From: Pseudoselenomonas ruminantium | GTDB taxonomy: Bacteria > Bacillota > Negativicutes > Selenomonadales > Selenomonadaceae | Length of the DNA: 33,967 nucleotides | NCBI GenBank assembly: GCA_902785885.1 | Contig: CADAAS010000042.1 | Span: forward strand, 1-33,967 | Direction: 5' to 3' | Part shown: positions 1 through 7,373 of the stretch, one piece after another | Position numbering within the stretch: position 1 is the first letter of the stretch | Layout of the letters: the number at the start of each line of letters is the position of its first letter | Position numbers and translations under genes: made by a program | The notes under the pieces: generated by a model | Seen by the model: only the letters and a program-made list of their open reading frames with translations | What the model was told of the DNA's origin: nothing | The model's database searches: none

Positions 1-180
1 GGGTATGTATATTGTGTCGACTTGTATGCCGTCGAGGCATCCATCGTCGGTGGTGACGGGCGGCACGGTGTTCTGTAGACGCAGGAGGCGGAGGGGCTGG
101 TTGTAGAAGGCGTCCATTTCAATGGTGTCGATGGGCGCGGTGAACGAGACCTTGCCGAGCCTGCCGCGATAGTCGCCGAT
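1..180 (-). other. Foreign-looking open segment at the window edge, possible chimeric join
   Basis: Read on the minus strand, this segment is open throughout and gives a protein-like translation with strongly GC-rich third positions, unlike the neighbouring genes. On the plus strand the M16-peptidase frame meets a TAG at 76-78, and residues encoded by 79-180 do not look like that family. The minus frame stays open to an ATG at 295-297, but 181-297 is better explained as the codon-aligned shadow of the peptidase. I do not recognise the translated product. It may be part of an unrelated gene joined here by rearrangement or by assembly. Confidence 0.4.
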
Positions 181-1002
181 GAAGGCGGCCTGCCGTTCTA
201 TCCCTTTATCAAGGGCCTGCTGGCTGATTTCCCGGCGAACCTGCCTGCGATTAGTGCTAAACTCAGCGAACTGGCGAAGAAAATCTTTAATCAGCATAAT
301 CTGATTGTCAGTGTCACGGATAGCGCTAAGTTCTATGAAGAATTTGCCGGCGAGTTTGGCAAGTTCCAGGAAAAGTTGGGCAAGGAAATCTATCCTGCAC
401 AGGAATACCATTGGGATTTACAGGCCCGCAATGAAGGTCTGACTTCTTCCAGCCGGGTGCAGTATGTGGGCAAGGGTGCCAACTTCCTGAAGCTGGGCTA
501 TGGATTCACGGGTACCATGCACGTTTTGGAAACCATTCTGCGCTATGACTACTTCTGGACGAAAATCCGCGTGCAAGGCGGCGCCTATGGCGCATTCACC
601 AGCTTTAACCGCAACGGCATGATGTACTTTGGCTCCTATCGTGACCCCAATCTTACGGAAACCTTGGATGTGTTCGATGGGACGGCGGATTATCTGGCGG
701 GCTTTGACGCATCGGAGCGCGAGATGGACAAGTACATCATCGGCACGATGAGCAATATTGACACGCCGCTGACGCCGCAGATGAAGGGCAGTGCAGCTGC
801 TACCTGCTGGCTGCGGGGAATTACATTGGAGGACCGTCAGCAGGCAAGGGATGAAATTCTCGATACCCGTCAGGCTGATGTGCAGAAACTGGCGCCGCTT
901 GTCAAGGCCTGCATGGAGGAGAATGTGCTCTGCGTGTTCGGGGGACAGGAGAAGATTAACGAGCATAAAGAGGTGTTTGGGGAGATTCATCCGGCACTTT
1001 AA
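181..1002 (+). CDS. M16C-family zinc metalloprotease (PreP/insulinase-like), C-terminal part only
   Basis: This is the C-terminal ~273 residues of an M16C peptidase, the family of presequence protease and its bacterial relatives, which degrade peptides in a closed chamber made of four related domains. The plus frame is open from 79, but recognisable family sequence begins near 181 with a GLPFYPFIKGL stretch. Typical C-terminal features follow: a LIVSVT strand, the GAYGAF segment at about 596 that belongs to the substrate-binding C-terminal half, and a closing region of the FGGQEKIN type. The HxxEH zinc site lies in the missing N-terminal half, so catalysis cannot be judged. The gene is truncated: upstream of about 180 the reading is not the expected protein. 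No gene follows for about 410 bases. Confidence 0.75.
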   Translation, partial: EGGLPFYPFIKGLLADFPANLPAISAKLSELAKKIFNQHNLIVSVTDSAKFYEEFAGEFGKFQEKLGKEIYPAQEYHWDLQARNEGLTSSSRVQYVGKGANFLKLGYGFTGTMHVLETILRYDYFWTKIRVQGGAYGAFTSFNRNGMMYFGSYRDPNLTETLDVFDGTADYLAGFDASEREMDKYIIGTMSNIDTPLTPQMKGSAAATCWLRGITLEDRQQARDEILDTRQADVQKLAPLVKACMEENVLCVFGGQEKINEHKEVFGEIHPAL

Positions 1003-1024
1003 GTTTACATCTGCATGACAAGAC

Positions 1025-1103
1025 GCCCGCCGGCTGATAATACTTTTCCTCTGCTTAGACAGGCCTGTCAAACGCAACGGAAAAGCATTATCAGTCGGTG
1101 GGC
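1025..1103. repeat. Palindromic repeat element, copy 1
   Basis: Two 25-nt arms (1025-1049 and 1079-1103) are complementary except at three positions, two of which would be G-U pairs in RNA read from the plus strand. They enclose a 29-nt core (1050-1078) containing CTTAGACAGGCCTGTCAAAC. Within the core GACAGGCCTGTC is a perfect 12-bp palindrome. The same core recurs at 1175-1203 and 20846-20875 with different arms. No T tract follows, so this is not a standard intrinsic terminator. Confidence 0.8.
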
Positions 1104-1147
1104 TGTTTTCGCAGCATTAATTTCTGTATCGTGGCAGATAAGAAGAT

Positions 1148-1234
1148 GTGCTAAGGCGCAGATAATTTTTTTTCTATGTTTAGACAGGCTTGCCAAACGC
1201 TACGAAAAATATTATCTGCTCCCGCGCTTAGTAC
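1148..1234. repeat. Palindromic repeat element, copy 2
   Basis: The arms 1148-1174 and 1204-1234 are complementary with a small bulge. They enclose a core (1175-1203) containing TTTAGACAGGCTTGCCAAAC, which differs from copy 1 at only a few bases. The element starts 44 nt after copy 1 in the same orientation. The arms are AT-rich near the core (an 8-T run in the left arm) and differ from those of copies 1 and 3, yet pairing is kept. Confidence 0.78.
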
Positions 1235-1326
1235 ATGATGATTGAGATATTTGATTATTGCAGCATGGAAGTTATGTAGGCGTATAGCCTCTGATAATGA
1301 GCTAGAAGAATTTACGTAGATTCGTA

Positions 1327-1355
1327 TTGAAAAATAAATGTTTAAATGGTAGGAT
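1327..1355 (+). promoter_or_regulatory. Probable sigma-70-type promoter for the L,D-transpeptidase gene
   Basis: TTGAAA (1327-1332) and TAGGAT (1350-1355) are separated by 17 bases. Transcription would start near 1362, giving a leader of about 50 nt before the start codon at 1414. Assigned by consensus only. Confidence 0.45.
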
Positions 1356-1413
1356 ATAGAAGTGACTTGTCATGGTGACGGGTTAAAATTTACTAGAGAG
1401 AAGAGATTTAGGT

Positions 1414-2685
1414 ATGCTCAAGAATATTTGTGCTGGTTTGATGGGGGCTGCTTTGCTTACGGGAGGCCTGGCTGCTTATGCGGGGGCAGAGCCTGCGCAT
1501 GTGCCGACTTTGGCAGATATGTCGGTACAGGTGAAGGAACCGACTGTACAGGAACAGCGGCTTGCCCAGGAAACGGGCAAGGCTGTAGCTTCTGTGCCGG
1601 CAGCACCTGTGGAGGAAACTCAGCCAGCAGCGGCAACGACAGCAGCTGCTGAGGTGAAGAGAGCGGAACCTGCAGCTGCCGAGCCGGAGAAGAAATCCTT
1701 GGAGAAGAAGATTTCCATTAATTTGGCAGCGCGTTCCTTGGCCCTGTTTGAAGGAACGGAAAAGATTCGCCTGTATCCCATTGGTCCTGGTACGCCGTAT
1801 ACGCCGACTCCGGTGGGGTATTACAAGATTCAGTCCAAGGATGTAAATCCGTCCTGGACCAGCCCGTCTACGGGCAGGACAATTCCCTCTGGTCCGGACT
1901 GTCCGTTGGGGTATCGCTGGATGCAGATTCAGGGCAATTATGGCATTCATGGCACCAATAATCCGGATTCCATTGGCCATTATGTGTCCAATGGTTGTAT
2001 CCGCATGTATGAAAAAGATGTAGAAGCACTGTTTGATTTGGTAAAAATTGGTACGCCGGTAGAAATTACTTACAATCGCGTTGTGGTAGAGAAGCTGGCA
2101 GACAATACAATTGTTTACTATATCTATCCGGATGGTTACGGTTGGCAGAATCTGTCAGTAGAGGATGTCAACAAGTGGTTGGCTGGTTATGGCGTGTCTA
2201 ATTTCGTCAGCAATGAGGAAATTGAAAAGAAAATTAGTGCCTCTGATGGTGAACCCACTTATGTGGCCAAGATTTATCCGCTCTATGTCAATGGCGAGAA
2301 GATGAAAAACAAGGCCGTGGAACAGAATGGGGTAATCTATCTGCCGGCAATCGATTTGGCTGATGCTGTCCATGTGGATTTAGGCTGGAATGACAAGACG
2401 CAGAAACTCATCAGCACGTTGGGAACCGCTGATGGTGTGGACAAGAAGGATGTCCTTTACTGCAAGCTGGCTGATGCCAAGACCTTGTTTAAGCTGGATG
2501 GTGCTGTGGACAAGAACAACTTTGTCATGAAGTTTGTGCCGGACGAGAAAAAGTCCAATCTGGACAGCAGGGAGGAAAAAATTGATGCCACGCAGAAAAT
2601 TGACCATAAGGTTGTAGGTGTGGCACAGGAAGTTGGACAGGTGAAAGCCGAAAAAGCCAGCGATGAGGATAAGACGAAGAAATAA
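1414..2685 (+). CDS. Secreted L,D-transpeptidase (YkuD domain) with C-terminal stalk-type domain
   Basis: Predicted to form 3-3 peptidoglycan cross-links or attach proteins to peptidoglycan outside the membrane. Residues 1-25 form a signal peptide (positive start, hydrophobic core, AYAGA end). Residues 26-95 are an Ala/Pro/Glu-rich linker. The YkuD domain spans about 98-220 and carries the catalytic signature, with His179 in IHGTNNP and Cys195 in SNGCIRM. The region at about 280-370 resembles the copper-amine-oxidase N-terminal-like domain found as a cell-wall stalk in Firmicutes exported proteins. The Lys/Glu-rich tail is probably disordered. At 423 residues it is longer than minimal YkuD enzymes because of the linker and extra domain. 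polA begins 34 bases downstream with no terminator between them, so cotranscription is likely. Confidence 0.85.
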   Translation: MLKNICAGLMGAALLTGGLAAYAGAEPAHVPTLADMSVQVKEPTVQEQRLAQETGKAVASVPAAPVEETQPAAATTAAAEVKRAEPAAAEPEKKSLEKKISINLAARSLALFEGTEKIRLYPIGPGTPYTPTPVGYYKIQSKDVNPSWTSPSTGRTIPSGPDCPLGYRWMQIQGNYGIHGTNNPDSIGHYVSNGCIRMYEKDVEALFDLVKIGTPVEITYNRVVVEKLADNTIVYYIYPDGYGWQNLSVEDVNKWLAGYGVSNFVSNEEIEKKISASDGEPTYVAKIYPLYVNGEKMKNKAVEQNGVIYLPAIDLADAVHVDLGWNDKTQKLISTLGTADGVDKKDVLYCKLADAKTLFKLDGAVDKNNFVMKFVPDEKKSNLDSREEKIDATQKIDHKVVGVAQEVGQVKAEKASDEDKTKK

Positions 2686-2719
2686 GATTATATAAAGAAC
2701 AACATAGGGAGGAATTCGC

Positions 2720-5323
2720 TTGAGCCAGCGTTTTGTAATTTTGGATGGCAGCAGCTTGATGTATCGTGCCTTTTACGCTCTGCCACCGCTGACGGATTCC
2801 CAAGGTCGGCCGACCAATGCGATTTTTGGTTTTTCCAATATGCTCACGAAGCTGCTTACGGAATTACAGCCGGATAAACTGGTTATTGCCTTTGACAAGG
2901 GCAAAACCACTTTTCGTACGGAACGGTATGCCGATTACAAGGGAACCCGGGACAAAACACCGGAAGAGCTCCTCGCCCAAATTCCGCTGCTGCATGAATT
3001 TGCAGCAGCTTTTGGTATCTCATTTATCGAAAAGGAACGCTATGAGGCCGATGACATTATCGGGACTTTGGCGACAAAGGCGGCTGGAGCAGGTCACGAA
3101 GTTATGGTGGTCACGGGGGACCGTGATGCCTTGCAGCTGGTGCGACCAAATCTGAAGGTGTTACTGACCAAGAAGGGCATTTCGGAATTAAAGGAATATG
3201 ATGAAGCGGCTTTTGTTGAGGAATATGGTTTTCCACCAATTAAGCTTATCGACTTGAAGGGCCTCATGGGGGATACCTCGGATAATATCCCCGGTGTGCC
3301 GGGCGTCGGGCCAAAGACAGCCAGCAAACTGCTGCTTGAATATGGCTCGCTGGAGGAAGTGTTAAATCATGTCGAGGATATCTCCGGCAAGAAACTCAAG
3401 GAACGCCTGGCTGAAAACAGGGAGCAGGCCGTTCTCTCGAAGGAACTGGCGACCATCGAATGTCAGGTACCGGATATGGAACTGGATTGGCCGAGCTACA
3501 GTATCACGCCCGACCATCAGCGGATGCAGGCATTCTGCGACAGCCATGAGCTTAAAGCGGTCTGGAAAAACTTCGCAAAGATTTACGGCGAGGGTGAAAT
3601 TCTGCTGGATTTTTCTGCGCCTGTGGCTGTGGAAGTTGACCTGTCGTATGATATTTGGGATAAAGCTGCTGTAGAAAAAGAACTGAAAGAGGCAGAAAGT
3701 ATCGCCGTCAGCGGCGTATTTTCGGGCAAGGCACCGTTTGCCAAGCTTACGGGCGCAGCGGTCTGCGTGCTCCCCACTAAAAAGCTGGGCTTTATTGCCG
3801 ATAGCGAAGGCCTGTCGGTATTGCGGAAATCCATGTCCGAAAAGCCTGCTGTGGTAAAGGGGTTAAAGGCTTATTATCAGGCAGGTGTGGCTGCAGCAGA
3901 CAGCTTCTTTGATATGGAACTGGTCGCTTATCTGTTAGCGCCTGAGGCCAGCAAGTATGAACTGGACAGATTGGTGCAGGAATATCTGCCCAGTCTGCAA
4001 AAGCCGGAAGGTTTGACTAGTGAACAGGCAGAAAATGTCTGGGAGGCTTATGCCTTGGCCAGCCTGCAGCCCGTATTAGCGGCTAAGCTTGCCGAATTAA
4101 GGCTGGAAAAACTCTATGCCGATATTGAGCTGCCTTTGGTGGAGGTGCTGGCGACCATGGAGCAGAACGGCATTTATATCAATCGTGAGGAGCTGGACAA
4201 GAAGGGGGCAGAGCTTGAAGCCCGCTTAAAGGCACTGCAGGAAGATATCTATGTGCTGGCGGGAACGGAGTTTAACATCAATTCGCCCAAGCAGTTGGGG
4301 GAAGTCCTCTTTGAACGCCTGGAACTGCCGCCGGTGAAGAAGACCAAGACTGGTTATTCCACCAATGCGGAGGTGCTCGAAACCCTGCGGGACAAGCATC
4401 CTGTGGTGGAGCAGGTGCTGCAGTACCGCACGTTGAGCAAATTAAAATCCACATATATTGATGGCATGCGGGATTTGATTGGTGCGGAAGGCCGCATTTA
4501 TACCAGCTTCAATCAGACCGTGACGGCTACGGGCAGGTTATCCAGCTCGGACCCGAACCTGCAGAATATCCCCGTGCGTACGGAAGAAGGCAGAACCATC
4601 CGTGCACTTTTTGAGCCGGGTGAGGGCTATGACTGCTTGCTGTCGGCGGATTATTCCCAGATTGAACTGCGCATTTTGGCGCATGTGTCGCAGGATGAAT
4701 TGTTCATGGATGCCTTTAAGAAAGAGCAGGACATTCATGCCCGTACGGCTTCCGAGGTATTTGGCGTGCCCTTGGAACAGGTCAGCGGCGAACTTCGCCG
4801 CCATGCCAAGGCGGTTAACTTCGGCATTGTCTATGGTATCAGTGACTTTGGCCTGGCAAAAGACCTCCATATTGCCCGCAAGGATGCCAAAAGCTATATT
4901 GACAATTATTTTGCCCGCTATACGGGGGTAAAAAGGTTTATTGATGATACGGTGGAACAGGCGCATAAGGATGGCTTTGTCAAGACCATCTTCGACCGGC
5001 GCCGTGAACTGCCTGCAATCAACAGCCGTAACTTCATGCAGCGTTCACTGGCGGAACGCATGGCGATGAACACGCCCATTCAGGGCGCGGCAGCCGATAT
5101 CATCAAGCTGGCCATGATTGCGGTGTATCACAAATTGCAGGCAGCCGGTGTCAAGAGCCGTATTCTCGTGCAGGTACACGATGAACTGGTACTCGAAGTA
5201 GTGGACAGCGAGCGTGAGCAGGTGGAGACCATCCTCAGGGAAACCATGGAAAACGTTGTGAAACTCTCCGTGCCGCTGCTTATTGATATGCACGCAGGGA
5301 AGAACTGGGCGGAGGCGAAGTAA
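2720..5323 (+). CDS. polA: DNA polymerase I, proofreading domain apparently inactive
   Basis: Repair and Okazaki-fragment polymerase, 867 residues. The start is TTG at 2720, preceded by AGGGAGG at 2706-2712. The N-terminal 5'-3' exonuclease (about 1-290) has the acidic clusters (YEADDIIGTLA, VTGDRDALQLV, GDTSDNIPGVPG). The middle 3'-5' exonuclease fold (about 300-460) is present but degenerate: the E. coli D355/E357 position reads IAVSGVF (328-334) and the D501 position is Ser448, while an Asp remains at 398. Pol motif A contains Asp644 (DYSQIELR), motif B is RRHAKAVNFGIVYG, and motif C is VQVHDELV with Asp821 and Glu822. Loss of exonuclease residues is also known in Bacillus-type Pol I. mutM starts two bases after the stop codon. 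Confidence 0.96.
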   Translation: MSQRFVILDGSSLMYRAFYALPPLTDSQGRPTNAIFGFSNMLTKLLTELQPDKLVIAFDKGKTTFRTERYADYKGTRDKTPEELLAQIPLLHEFAAAFGISFIEKERYEADDIIGTLATKAAGAGHEVMVVTGDRDALQLVRPNLKVLLTKKGISELKEYDEAAFVEEYGFPPIKLIDLKGLMGDTSDNIPGVPGVGPKTASKLLLEYGSLEEVLNHVEDISGKKLKERLAENREQAVLSKELATIECQVPDMELDWPSYSITPDHQRMQAFCDSHELKAVWKNFAKIYGEGEILLDFSAPVAVEVDLSYDIWDKAAVEKELKEAESIAVSGVFSGKAPFAKLTGAAVCVLPTKKLGFIADSEGLSVLRKSMSEKPAVVKGLKAYYQAGVAAADSFFDMELVAYLLAPEASKYELDRLVQEYLPSLQKPEGLTSEQAENVWEAYALASLQPVLAAKLAELRLEKLYADIELPLVEVLATMEQNGIYINREELDKKGAELEARLKALQEDIYVLAGTEFNINSPKQLGEVLFERLELPPVKKTKTGYSTNAEVLETLRDKHPVVEQVLQYRTLSKLKSTYIDGMRDLIGAEGRIYTSFNQTVTATGRLSSSDPNLQNIPVRTEEGRTIRALFEPGEGYDCLLSADYSQIELRILAHVSQDELFMDAFKKEQDIHARTASEVFGVPLEQVSGELRRHAKAVNFGIVYGISDFGLAKDLHIARKDAKSYIDNYFARYTGVKRFIDDTVEQAHKDGFVKTIFDRRRELPAINSRNFMQRSLAERMAMNTPIQGAAADIIKLAMIAVYHKLQAAGVKSRILVQVHDELVLEVVDSEREQVETILRETMENVVKLSVPLLIDMHAGKNWAEAK

Positions 5324-5324
5324 A

Positions 5325-6155
5325 ATGCCGGAAATGCCAGAAGTAGAAATCATCCGCTGCTATTTGGATACGCAGGTGGCGGGGAAAACAATCATGAACT
5401 TGGATATCCGTCTGCCCCGCATGATTAAGTGGCCTGATGTGGAAGGTTTCCGTGCATTGGTTACGGGCAGAACCATCAAGGGCATGAACCGCCGGGGCAA
5501 GTATCTGCTCATGGAGCTGGATAATGACAGCAAGGTGGTCTTTCATCTGCGCATGACAGGGCGGCTCGTCTATGAACCTACGGGCGAGACAAGCGACCAT
5601 CATGCGCGGGTGATATTCCATTTGCAGGATGGCGCTAGCCTCGTCTATGGCGATACCCGCACCTTGGGGACGATTCATGGCCTTAAGCCACAGGAGTTGG
5701 GCATGTTAAAAGGTCTGGCTGAAATGGGGCCGGAACCACTGTCGGCAGAATTTACGGCAGAATATCTCTATAAGACTGCTAATCAGCGGAAAGTGGCGAT
5801 AAAGTCCTTCCTGCTCAATCAGAAATACATTGGCGGCATTGGGAATATCTATGCAGATGAAGCGTTGTTTTTGGCGGGGATTCACCCCCTGCGCCCGGCT
5901 AATTCCTTGACGCAGGCAGAATGTGGCAAATTATGGGAAAGTGTCAATAAGGTAATTGCCGATGGGATTGCCGATGGCGGCACGACCTTCCGTGATTATC
6001 AAAATGGTGAAGGCGGCAAGGGCAGCCATCAGGAACATCTCTATGTCTACGGGCGCAAGGGCGAGCAGTGCCGCAATTGCGGTGCGGTCATTGAGCGCAT
6101 AGCCGTGGGCGGGCGTGGCACGCATTTTTGCCCGAATTGTCAGGAGGGTGAATGA
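5325..6155 (+). CDS. mutM: Formamidopyrimidine-DNA glycosylase
   Basis: Base-excision repair enzyme that removes 8-oxoguanine and formamidopyrimidines and cleaves the abasic strand. 276 residues. The start at 5325 is chosen because it gives MPEMPEVE, matching the family's obligatory Pro2-Glu3 N-terminus (Pro2 is the Schiff-base nucleophile). GGAGG lies at 5311-5315, inside the end of polA. The conserved lysine region RRGKYLL is at about 54-60. A C-terminal zinc finger is visible as CRNCG and CPNCQ, with the DNA-binding loop arginine between them (GGRGTHF). It is packed between polA and coaE, a common grouping in Firmicutes-type genomes. Confidence 0.96.
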   Translation: MPEMPEVEIIRCYLDTQVAGKTIMNLDIRLPRMIKWPDVEGFRALVTGRTIKGMNRRGKYLLMELDNDSKVVFHLRMTGRLVYEPTGETSDHHARVIFHLQDGASLVYGDTRTLGTIHGLKPQELGMLKGLAEMGPEPLSAEFTAEYLYKTANQRKVAIKSFLLNQKYIGGIGNIYADEALFLAGIHPLRPANSLTQAECGKLWESVNKVIADGIADGGTTFRDYQNGEGGKGSHQEHLYVYGRKGEQCRNCGAVIERIAVGGRGTHFCPNCQEGE

Positions 6156-6763
6156 TGGCGCGGATTATTGGCCTCACCGGAGGCATTGCCAGCGGCAAGA
6201 GCACCATGGCCAAATTCTTTCGGGAAAAGGGCGCGGCGGTCTTAAATGTGGATGCCATCGCCCATCATCTGTCCAAGCCAAAACGCGTGCTCTATAAGAT
6301 TTATGTGCAGCATTTTGGTGAAGGGATACTGCAACCGGATGGCACGCTTGACCGTCGGGCGATTGGCCGCAAGGTCTTTGCCGATGAAGCCGAGCGGCAG
6401 TGGCTTAATGACCATACCCATCCTATTTTGGCGCATGTTATGCATCAGCAGATAGAATGCATGCAGAAGAAAAATTTTCCGCTGATTATCCTCGATGTGC
6501 CATTGCTCTTTGAAGCCGGATGGGATAAAATGACAGAGGAGAGTTGTTTGATATTTGTCGATGAGGCTACCCAGCTTGCGCGCCTGATGCGGCGCAATGG
6601 CTATACGGAAGAGGAGGCCCGGGGGCGCATTGCCGCCCAGATGCCGCTTGGTGAGAAGAAAAAGCGGGCAGATACCTTTATTGATAATAGTGGAAGCCTG
6701 GAGGAAAGTTTCCAGCAGGCAGAAAAACTTTGGAAGGAGTGGACCCATGCAGGGATTTCGTGA
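6155..6763 (+). CDS. coaE: Dephospho-CoA kinase
   Basis: Last step of coenzyme A synthesis: phosphorylates the 3'-hydroxyl of dephospho-CoA using ATP. The P-loop GLTGGIASGKST is at the N-terminus, the LDVPLLFEAGWD segment (about 112-123) is characteristic of the family, and the RMRRNGYT-type LID region follows. About 202 residues, as usual. Two in-frame ATGs exist: 6152, which overlaps the mutM stop as ATGA, and 6155. GGAGGG at 6143-6148 is better spaced for 6155. Either way the gene is translationally coupled to mutM. Confidence 0.95.
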   Translation: MARIIGLTGGIASGKSTMAKFFREKGAAVLNVDAIAHHLSKPKRVLYKIYVQHFGEGILQPDGTLDRRAIGRKVFADEAERQWLNDHTHPILAHVMHQQIECMQKKNFPLIILDVPLLFEAGWDKMTEESCLIFVDEATQLARLMRRNGYTEEEARGRIAAQMPLGEKKKRADTFIDNSGSLEESFQQAEKLWKEWTHAGIS

Positions 6764-7358
6764 CAGGGTCCAGCAGAATCGGCGTATTCAGCGACGCATG
6801 GCAACCTGCTTTTGCGTTGCTTTATTTATTTTGCTTGTAAGTCTCAGTGCGTTTTTTGTACTGCAATTTGAGCCGGTACAGCGGAAGTATTTTTATGTGT
6901 ACCCTTATCATGATACGGTGATGAAATATGCGGAAATCTATCATGTGGACAGCAATCTCACCGCTGCCGTGATTAAAAGTGAAAGCAAGTTTAAGCACAC
7001 AGCCCTGTCCCATCGGGGCGCAGTGGGCTTAATGCAGCTGATGCCCGACACGGCAGAGTGGATTGCCGGACAGATTGGCGATAAGAGCTACAGTCTGGAT
7101 AATCTCCATGAGCCGGATCGGAATATTCGCTATGGAACCTGGTATCTGGCAGAATTGCAGCGTGAATTTAAGGGTAATGATGTGTTGGCCTTGGCGGCCT
7201 ATAATGCAGGTCGGGGCAATGTAAAGAGCTGGATGAAGGAAAAGGATTGGAGCTATTCCTTTCATGATATTGATGCGATTCCGTTTAAGGAAACGCGGGA
7301 ATATGTAAGGCAGGTCATTGGCGACCGCAAGAAGTACCGGGAGCTTTATCCTGAGTAA
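6747..7358 (+). CDS. Membrane-anchored lytic transglycosylase (SLT domain)
   Basis: Peptidoglycan lytic transglycosylase of the Slt70-like family (LysM-less, short form), 203 residues. The open frame extends upstream, but ATG 6747 is chosen: AAGGAG at 6734-6739 gives good spacing, and the protein then begins with a short basic cytoplasmic segment followed by one membrane helix (about 20-40). The SLT domain covers about 55-200. Catalytic Glu79 sits in KSESKFKHTALS, followed by GAVGLMQLMP (91-100) and the LALAAYNAGRGNV motif. The start overlaps the end of coaE by 17 bases, so expression is probably coupled to the polA-mutM-coaE group. Confidence 0.9.
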   Translation: MQGFRDRVQQNRRIQRRMATCFCVALFILLVSLSAFFVLQFEPVQRKYFYVYPYHDTVMKYAEIYHVDSNLTAAVIKSESKFKHTALSHRGAVGLMQLMPDTAEWIAGQIGDKSYSLDNLHEPDRNIRYGTWYLAELQREFKGNDVLALAAYNAGRGNVKSWMKEKDWSYSFHDIDAIPFKETREYVRQVIGDRKKYRELYPE

Positions 7359-7373
7359 AAAGAAAGGCAGTTT

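Noticed and set aside
418-1077. A 219-codon minus-strand frame opposite the M16 peptidase
   Set aside because: No domain, no ribosome site, and the plus-strand protein is clearly of a known family.
1025-1234. Integron attC-type recombination sites
   Set aside because: The palindromic elements conserve the centre rather than the outer ends, lack the GTTRRRY/RYYYAAC boundary motifs and no integrase is present.
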